From Erythroxylum novogranatense (Eukaryota > Streptophyta > Magnoliopsida > Malpighiales > Erythroxylaceae): 64,000 nucleotides of DNA. Positions 56,896 to 64,000 of this stretch are shown in pieces. The notes under the pieces were generated by a model. The model made no database searches. It saw only the letters and a list, made by a program, of their open reading frames with translations, and was not told where the DNA came from. Within the stretch, counting starts at the first letter, position 1; the number at the start of each line of letters is the position of its first letter. The translations under genes and the position numbers were made by a program. The stretch is taken from NCBI GenBank assembly GCA_029891385.1, contig CM057231.1, positions 20,615,300 through 20,679,299 on the forward strand, given 5' to 3'.

Positions 56896-57754
56896 TGTAA
56901 GGCTCATATCTTTTAACTCCGAACTCCAAATTTAGCAAACGTTATACCCTTGGAAAGCTCTAACCTTCTACTACAATATTCATGAAGGCTCATTTATCTA
57001 ATTCAAGTCCTACGAAGGTCAAAATCTGAGGCGAAGTTCTGTCAAATTTTGGGAAAATTTGACAGCTCTTCCCTTGAAAGTACATCTATCCAATTTTTCA
57101 ATCCTAATACTTCCACCTGCGTAAGACTCATCATACAACCTCATATAACATGATTAAACCCTAAGGTATCTTCAAACACCATTCGAAGCAACAGCCACAC
57201 TCTAAATCATCTATCATATCTAAACTATAATAATGATGCAATTGGCTTAAACATGCATGGATTTCTCAAAATACATTTGAACTTAGCATTCTTGCATTTT
57301 ATTTACGTTCAAAGTGAGTAGCTTACAATGCTTTAGTGGGCATTTCAAGCCCTTTTATAACATATTTCAAATACACTTCCAAAATACTACACTTTTCTTA
57401 AATGCATCTAAAGCATTGTTTACAACAATTTGCTTGAAATACATCAAAACATAGTTCTTGGAGTATGCCTTGAGCTCATTCTTCATGATCCCGATCTTTA
57501 CCGGAGATGGGACGGAAGGTGGGGTGAGCTTTAAATCGTGGGTGACACATTTATATTTAGGCTAATAAGCTACATTGCTTCATTAATCATACTTTTAGCA
57601 ACTTGCATAGAAATCATGCAATCATGCAATTCATGAAATTTATCAATCTCAAAACATAATGTTCATGCTTCATATCATTCTCATTCTTGCAAAATATACG
57701 CTAACATGTAAACACATAGCTGATGGTTCAAAAGTCCACGGAGTTATCGATGAG

Positions 57755-57768
57755 CTACACAAGTGTAG
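57755..57768 (-). promoter_or_regulatory. Reduced hairpin (G4 LTR)
   Basis: CTACACAAGTGTAG: the two outer arms of the conserved hairpin directly joined, with the internal loop and inner helix missing. It is located, as in the others, after a GCCTTCGCC...GCCCGATTGTGGC block. Confidence 0.5.
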
Positions 57769-58665
57769 TCATATGTCGAGAGTCCTAAAAGGAACATCCT
57801 ATGCCACAATCGGGCAGCCAATGGCGAAGGCTATACTTGGTAGACGTGCACGTGACTCTGTTGGTGGACTTAACTAACCCACATAACACTTAATTTCATG
57901 CATAAAAGCTGGACTTGTCTTGTCCGTGACTAATTTTCTGAAAATGTATATTCAAGCATCCATAAAGTCGATCATGCTTAAAGCACATTTCATGCTTAGC
58001 TCACATTTCATGATCTCATTCATGCTCATCCAATTTATGGCAATTTCAAGCAATGTCATGCACTAATCAATTTCTCACCTAATGGCAATCATCCATCAAT
58101 TTATTCACAATCAAAAGTCAATCAATGCTCATTCTAAGATAGTTGGAAAACATTAATTTTCCTTAGTTAAGATAATATTTAAGCATTACTAACATAAAGA
58201 TAAAAGTGAAACCCACCTTATATCCTTGCTTAAGCTTGCCTAAGGAAGTTCCTCTTCTTGTTCTCCTCTTCTTTCTTGTCCTCCTTCATTCATGGCAAGG
58301 AAAGAACCTCACATCATTTAGGGTTTCTAAAATTGAAAACCTAATGAACCTTAATCATGAAATCAACCCTAGAATCACTAAACCCATCTTCTTTCTAAGC
58401 TTTCTAAACCATAAAATCAAGCCAAACTCAAACTACATTTCATAACTTACCTTGAATCTTTAATCAACCCAAGGGTTTCTTGTATCAAAATAAAGCTTAG
58501 ACTATCCTCTTCACTTTTCTTCTTGCTCTTTCTTCAAAACTCACTCACTTTCATGGAAATGCCAAAACCCTAGCAAGCTCCTTTCTTCTTCTCCAGTAAA
58601 CTTCTCCTCTTCTCCTTTAAATTTCAGAATCTCACTTCTTCCTACACTAACTCACTTAAACTCCT

Positions 58666-58674
58666 CCTTTTATA
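58666..58674 (-). promoter_or_regulatory. TATA box of G4 LTR
   Basis: The minus strand reads TATAAAAGG about 315 bp from the U3 start, a good plant TATA box. The predicted donor lies about 220 bp downstream. Confidence 0.65.
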
Positions 58675-58987
58675 CTTCTTCTCTAATCCACTTAAGCCCA
58701 AAAGGCCCAAGCCTTCATTTAATTCCTTCTTCTTTCATTTTTCCTACATCCTCCTTACTTCCTCTTTATCCTACAACTTACTTAGGCCCAATTATCTTTA
58801 AGCCCATTTTATCTTTCTTTTCTTTCCTACCTCATTAAAACCCAACTAATTCATTTAATTCCATTAACTCATTACCTAACATCTTTAATGCCAACTCATA
58901 TTACTCAATGTCAAGTTAATTAATGTTAACATAATTTACTTAATTACTCTAATCATGCTTAATTACAAAAAAATTTTTGGGCTAACA

Positions 58988-59001
58988 TTTCTCCCCTTAA
59001 G
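58988..59001 (-). other. G4 polypurine tract
   Basis: The minus strand reads CTTAAGGGGAGAAA directly before TGTTAG. Confidence 0.85.
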
Positions 59002-59587
59002 AAATTTCGTCCTCGAAATTCTTACCCGACTCATTGAAGAGGTGTGGATACTTCTCCTTCATTGCATCCAAGGGTTCCCACGCCACCTCTTCAATGCATG
59101 ATTTCTCCAAAGGACTTTAACTAGTGAATCGCCTTGTTTACGAGAACTTTCTCTTTGCTATCTAAAGCGCCATCGGCATCTCCTCATAGCTCGATCATCA
59201 CTCACCGAACCTCTAAGGTCTGAATTATATGAGAAGGATCTCGATCTGTACCTTCTCAACATAGAAACATGAAAACATCGTGGATCCGAGACAACTCGAG
59301 GCAATGCTAATCAGAAGCTAACGGCCCGATCCTCTCTAGAATTTCATACGGACCCACATATCGAGGACTTAACTTCCCTTTCTTGTCAATCTCATAACTC
59401 CCTTCCATGGAGACGCCTTGAGGAACACCTTGTCACCCAATCGCATAATCCATCGTGATCCTTTGCCACTTCCATTCAGAAATGGACAATGGCTGCAACA
59501 TGCTGAAGGTGCCCGGTGTTCACCTTGACTTCTTGACACACTAGACATCCGCCACATACTCGCTACATCCTCTTCATGCCTTTCCAC
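59002..59587 (-). pseudogene. G4 integrase C-terminus and chromodomain remnant
   Basis: From 59587 the minus strand reads KRDVAEYVA-like text (zinc-binding part end, frameshifted), then HVAAIVHF-like text, and jumps directly to LGDKVFLKASPWKGVMRL, the integrase C-terminal VGDRVFLR block. The whole D,D,E catalytic core seen in G2 is absent. The chromodomain stretch is present only as frameshifted fragments, ending near 59000 with NFEDEI before the polypurine tract. Confidence 0.82.
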
Positions 59588-60418
59588 CGTAAATGTTCCT
59601 TCAAATCTCAGACATTACGGTGTTGCTGGTGCATGGAATAAGGCGCGTTGTGTGCCTCATCCATGATCTCATCCTTAACTAATTTATCATTCGGGATACA
59701 TAACCTGTTTCCGACTACCATTAGCCCATCATCTCTCACTACCACTTCAGACTGCTTACCATTCTGTATTTCCTCACGAAGCTTACTCAGTTCTGCATCC
59801 TGCTCCTGCAACTCCTTAACTTTCTCTCTAAGTATCGGCCTCACCCTGAATTGAGTAAGAATACAATCTGACTGATCCTGTTTTAGAATTATCTTAAGCT
59901 TGGCCATTTGCTCCAATAGAGGCAAGTAAACTGCCTGAACATAAGCTATCGATGACTTCCTACTCAATGCATCCGCCACTACATTAGCCTTGCCTGGATG
60001 ATACTCTATCATCGTGTCATAGTCCTTGAGCAACTCTAACCATCTTCTCGCCTCGATTCAGATTCTTTCGGCTCATGATGTACTTAAGACTTTTGTGATC
60101 CGTGAAAACCCTTATCAACCCCATACAGATAGTGTCTCCATATCTTTAAGCCAAAATCATCGCTGCCAATTCCGGATCATGAGTCGGATAATTCAACTCA
60201 TATGGCTTCAATCGCCGTGAAGCATAGGCTATCACTTTGTCATTCTCGCATTAACACACAACCTAAGCCTCTTCTCGAAGCATCATCAGATATCAGATAC
60301 CCTCGATCTCCATCAAGGTGATTAAAATGAGAGCACTAGTTAACCGCCGCTTAAGCTCCTCAAACTCTGCTGGCAATCCTCATTCCAGATAAATCACGAT
60401 TCTTCCTTAATGACTTAG
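59588..60418 (-). pseudogene. G4 RNase H and integrase zinc-binding remnant
   Basis: From 60033 it reads [28 protein letters not shown] (end of gypsy RNase H), then a spacer [31 protein letters not shown] and GRLCIP-type text. [15 protein letters not shown], the HHCC zinc-binding start of integrase, follows. The RNase H core (60040-60418) is recognisable only in pieces with frameshifts. Confidence 0.85.
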
Positions 60419-61140
60419 TCATAGGGCAGCTATTATCGAGAATCCTTCCACAAACCTTCTGTAATATCCTGCCAGGCCCAGAAAACTCCGTACCTCTTTT
60501 ACTGTCTTAGGCTCTTGCCAATTCACTACTGCTTCCACTTTTCTCGGATCAACATGAATTCCTTTGCTGGAAATCACATGTCCAAGGAAAACTACTTCAT
60601 GCAGCCAAAATTCACACTTGCTAAATTTGGCATACAGCTCCTGCTCTCTCAATCTCTGCAATACTATCCTGAGATGCTGTTCATGCTCTCCTTCATCCTT
60701 AGAATAGACCAGAATGTCATCAATGAACACTATGACAAACTGATCTAAGAACTCCTGAAAAACCCTATTCATAAGGTCCATGAATGCAGCTGGAGCATTG
60801 GTCAGTCCGAATGGCATGACCCTGAACTCGTAGTGCCCGTAGCGGGTCCTGAAAGCTGTCTTGTTAACATCAGACTCCCTGATTCGGAGTTGATGATAAC
60901 TCGATCCGAGGTCGATCTTGAAAAGACCCTTGCTCCTCGCAATGATCAAATGGATCATCTATCCTAGGTAAAGGATATCTGTTCTAATCACACCTTGTTA
61001 AGCTTCCTCAGAATCTATACACATGCGCCATGTCCCATCCTTCTTCTTAACAAATAGAATCGCGCTCCCCAAGGTGATGAACTTGGCACGATAAACCGCT
61101 TCTCTAACAACTCCTCTAATCGCTCCTTAAGCTCCCTTAA
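60419..61140 (-). pseudogene. G4 reverse transcriptase
   Basis: The first part (61140-60960) is frameshifted: LGSAILFVKKKDGTWRMCID. The open part from 60958 has [55 protein letters not shown], the catalytic FIDDILVYS (about 60710), [25 protein letters not shown] and [19 protein letters not shown]. This is standard Ty3/gypsy RT with intact Asp pair, but broken frames at both ends. Confidence 0.95.
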
Positions 61141-61404
61141 CTCACCGGAGCCATCCTCAGATGGTGGTATCGAGATTGGCGCAGCCCGGAATCAAGTCAA
61201 TTTCAACTCAATTTCCCTCACCGCAAGAACCACGTAATTCTTCCGAATACTTCAGAAACTCCTCACAACTCGAAAATCTTCTAATCTGCCCATATTCACT
61301 TCTGGATCCACTACATGCGTCAGGAAGGCCTCACACCCCTGGCTCATCATACTGTCAGCTAACAAGGCTGAAATGATCCTCGGTGCTAGCATTTTCCTGT
61401 CCCC

Positions 61405-61750
61405 TTAAAGACCACTTCGACCATCTCCCGGATCAAATTCTACTTCCTTGAGACTACAATCTAGCTTTGCCTTAAATCTCTCCATAACATCCATCCCCAA
61501 TATCACATCCAATCCTTGAAGGTCTAGAGGTAGTAGGTCTACTACCAGTCTAGCACCACCGATGCTGAGCTCACAATCTTTGTAAATCAAACTGATCACC
61601 ACCTTACTCCCTAAAGGAGTAATAACAACCAAAAAATTGTCCATAATCTCAGGACATACAGCATGCATATTCATACTTGAGGAAACAAATGAGTGTGTGG
61701 AGCCAGATCAATTAACACATAAACAGGAGAGTCAAATAATCGAGCCATAC
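61405..61750 (-). pseudogene. G4 aspartic protease, frameshifted at the active site
   Basis: The minus strand reads SPVYVLID then, in another frame, GSTHSFVSSSMNMHAVCPEI. The DxGSTHSF catalytic block is split by a small indel near 61705. Downstream LSIGGARLVVDLLPL, GLDVILGMDVMERFKAKLDC is the conserved ILGMDWL region of Tekay proteases. Confidence 0.88.
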
Positions 61751-63034
61751 CAGGTCACAACTTGAAGCACTCTGACTTCCTCTCTGGTCATGGTAAATAC
61801 TCTAGCTGGCGCCTGACCCTGTGCCCTTGGTCTCCCTGTAGGATTAGCCCTCTTGATTGCTCCAGAACTACCTACTTCTGTAACTGGCCTAGTTCCCACT
61901 GTCTCTGTCTGCCTCTGAGCTTGGGCTTGGGAACCCTCTTGTCTCAGCCTCTGGGGACAATCTCTCATCATATGCCCCTTCTCTCCACACTGGAAACAAC
62001 CACCAAAGCCCTTGAGACACCTCCCGGGATGAAACTTCCCGCATTGATCACACTGAGGATACTTGCCCTTCCATGACTTCCCTGAGCCTCCCACACTAGA
62101 GACCTGTTCAGAAATTGCCCTGGACTGCTGACTCTTGGCAGGACCACTACTACCTATGCCACTCTTTGTATGATGGGTCCTGGTGCTCCTCCCAGGTGCT
62201 GGAGCACTCACTCCCTTCCTGGAAGATTGCTCTCTGTTCTTCCTTTTCCTACTCACTTCAGCCTTAATATTCTCCAGCTTCTCAGCTTGGAGCACTGCAT
62301 CTACCAACTGCTGATAGTAATGGAAATTATGGATCAGCACCTTCTCCCTGATCCCTAGGTGCAGTCCGCTCTCAAACTTGCGGCACTTATCCTCTTCTGT
62401 CGCCACAATATTTGCTGCATAACGAGACAGTTGAGTGAACTTCAACTCATATTCACTCACGCTCTGCTCCCTCTGTGTGAGGCTCAGAAACTCCCTGGCC
62501 TTCTCTTGGATGTAAACCCTCGAGAAGTACTTCCTCCTGAAAACTTCTAGAAACTCCTTTCATGTCACCTGAGGTACTACTGATCATGGGCACCTTGCCT
62601 CCCACCAAGTCAACAGATCCCCTGCAATAAACTGGCTGCATACTCTACCCTCTCCCCATCTGAGCACTTCATCTGACTCAGGACCCTCTCGGTCCTCTTC
62701 AACCATGCTTCTGCCTCCTCGGGATTAGTAGTCCCTCTGAAATCGACAGCCCCATACTTACGGAGCTTGTCATACTGCCCACTCCGATCTGCTGGGCCGG
62801 CATCTCAGCCAGGTCCTTGGCCCATGGCATGGATGAAAGCACAGGCGAAGGCCTGAAAGAGCTGGGATCTACTTGAGGCATAGGAGGGGCTGAGAGACAC
62901 TTCATGCTGCACACTCGGTGCCTCTGAATCTAAAACAGGATGGTCCTCGATCACGGGAATGTGGGATTCATCCGCATTTCCCTCGATAGCCTCGATCGAG
63001 CTTGAGCTCCTCGAGTTCTTCTTCGAGGCGGCAT
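61732..63034 (-). pseudogene. G4 gag (Tekay-like)
   Basis: The start is ATG at 63034 (MPPRRRTRGAQARS), 213 bp inside the LTR. The N-terminal half and the retrotrans_gag domain (about 62700-62460) are spread over several frames, with FRRKYFSRVYIQEKAREFL recognisable. From 62460 the frame is open: MSEYELKFTQLSRYAANIVA, IREKVLIHNFHYYQQLVDAV, RKRKNREQSSRKG. Two Cys/His blocks follow, CDQCGKFHPGRC and the CCHC knuckle CFQCGEKGHMMRDC (about 62010-61968). It is homologous to the G3 gag, which G4 interrupts. Confidence 0.93.
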
Positions 63035-63230
63035 ATTACTCCTTTTAGTGAAAACATTTCAAATCTTTAGCTCATGCTTGTAAGACAAGTTCAAATCATG
63101 TAAAACAATTCAAAATCAATGATGCATGTACTGTATTTAAAACAAGTTTAAAGCTCATGTAACATGATGTATGCTGACTCTACTCTTGAGGCTACCCACT
63201 AGGGTTCCTAGGAAATCATAAACCTAGAGT

Positions 63231-63243
63231 TGCTATGATATCA
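63231..63243 (-). other. G4 primer-binding site, mutated
   Basis: The minus strand reads TGATATCATAGCA, four bases inside the LTR end, against canonical TGGTATCAGAGC (two changes). Confidence 0.75.
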
Positions 63244-63247
63244 CAGA

Positions 63248-64000
63248 TGTTAGAACCCGATCCCGAGACCGGATCCCAACTCCAACTATTTATACCTTAA
63301 CATTAACGCTCATGCTCTTGCTTACATTCCACACCTATTAGACCTGCTTCTAGAGCCCAAAATTTGAGCCCTAAAGCTTGCGCCCCTACTTTGCAGCGTT
63401 TGATGTCTTTGTGGTTCCATAAGGGTGATGAGCGACACTACCTAATCATCAAAATCACATTTAGACTTGTTCATATCAATGTAGCTTAAGGCCTCACGTT
63501 CACACAGAGGCCAGAATCACCTTAATCGGAGTCATATAACTCAAGATACACTCCAAAAATCTAAGAGAGTTCATACCCGAAACATGCCCTCTTAACTGAC
63601 CTATCACTTGTTTTAAAACAAACTTTCTCAATTTAACTCCAATTGATACCGAATCTTATGGAGTGAAATATATGTGTCTTATAAATCCAATGGTTCAAGC
63701 CTCACCTCATTTGGAGGTCGTATGAGAGAATTATGCCCGAAACATTGGACCATGCTCACTTCTGAAATCGGATTGAAACTCTTTTGGCGCGATTTGCTAT
63801 AACTTTTAATCTATAGCTCCAAATGCTTTCGTTCTTTCACCATACGAAAGTAGACATCTAGATCTACAACTATCATGAAGACTATAAAGGCTGATTCTAT
63901 CTCCTACATTCTGCAGCGTCCTATTTTTCCATCATCTGATTTCTATCATCTGGTTTTCTATCGTCTGATTTCTATCTTCTGCTTTTCTATCTTCTGCTTT
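63248..64000 (-). repeat. G4 5' LTR, incomplete at window end
   Basis: It starts TGTTAGAACCCGATCC on the plus strand and follows 55441 onward nearly base for base into the minisatellite (63926-64000). Small indels near 63395-63410 distinguish it from the other copy. About 2.8 kb should continue past the window. Confidence 0.93.

Larger units (their letters stand above)
55441..58987 (-). repeat. G4 3' LTR (Tekay-like)
   Basis: On the plus strand it starts TGTTAGAACCCGATCC and ends TTGGGCTAACA; 3547 bp. Its first 750 bp match the incomplete 5' LTR at 63248-64000 with few differences. The minus strand carries TATAAAAGG at 58666-58674, a donor CAAG|GTAAGTT at 58450, a reduced hairpin (57755-57768) and then the minisatellite near the LTR 3' end. 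The acceptor place near 57500 reads CTCCGGT, so the AG is lost. Confidence 0.93.

Overview
The window is plant nuclear DNA, almost certainly from a eudicot and probably from pericentromeric or other heterochromatin. It consists essentially of nested LTR retrotransposons. I found no intact host gene, rRNA, tRNA or CRISPR array in 64 kb. The plant assignment rests on three retrotransposon groups: Ty1/copia elements with a GAG-PR-IN-RT-RH order and initiator-Met tRNA primer sites; an Athila-type Ty3/gypsy element; and Tekay/Del-like chromoviruses (a chromodomain after integrase, and unusually long LTRs). A degenerate 'putative plant transposon protein' type ORF points the same way. All coding regions are broken by stops, frameshifts, deletions or younger insertions.

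Layout. 1-3559: 3' half of a copia element (Copia-1) and its 3' LTR. 3560-5771: AT-rich DNA without recognisable genes. 5772-10127: truncated minus-strand Athila-like element (LTR, decayed PBS, gag, protease, partial RT). 10348-11564: plant-transposon-protein pseudogene, cut by a copia 5' LTR (11649-13142) followed by a PBS. 13238-20019: solo LTR-B (TSD GTTTG), itself interrupted by solo LTR-D (13618-17931, TSD ATCAT). 20025-22674: non-coding. 22675-26636: Copia-2 gag-pol. Its 3' LTR (26637 to 45064) is split in three by solo LTR-A (26799-32093, 5.3 kb, TSD CTAAG) and by a structurally complete minus-strand gypsy element without coding capacity, G1 (33897-44875, TSD AAGCT). 45065-48371: Copia-3 gag-pol, cut by minus-strand Tekay element G2 (48404-52020). 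G2 is cut inside integrase by plus-strand Tekay element G3 (52021-55440), which is cut inside the gag zinc knuckle by minus-strand Tekay element G4 (55441 to beyond 64000).

The structures that coding sequence does not explain lie inside the chromovirus LTRs. (1) A hairpin with paired compensatory changes between families (CTACAC...GTGTAG arms, GGA/GAA internal loop, a second variable helix). (2) Splice-donor and splice-acceptor-like sites that place this hairpin in a predicted LTR intron of about 0.9-1.4 kb. (3) A recurring module of about 90 nt (CATAACTTTT ... CTACAAGTTTT) in both orientations in LTRs that otherwise do not look alike. (4) GC-rich palindromic minisatellites in otherwise AT-rich LTRs. 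I regard the LTR hairpin and intron architecture as the best candidate for a little-described system here. All LTR boundaries, TSDs and alignments were read by eye.
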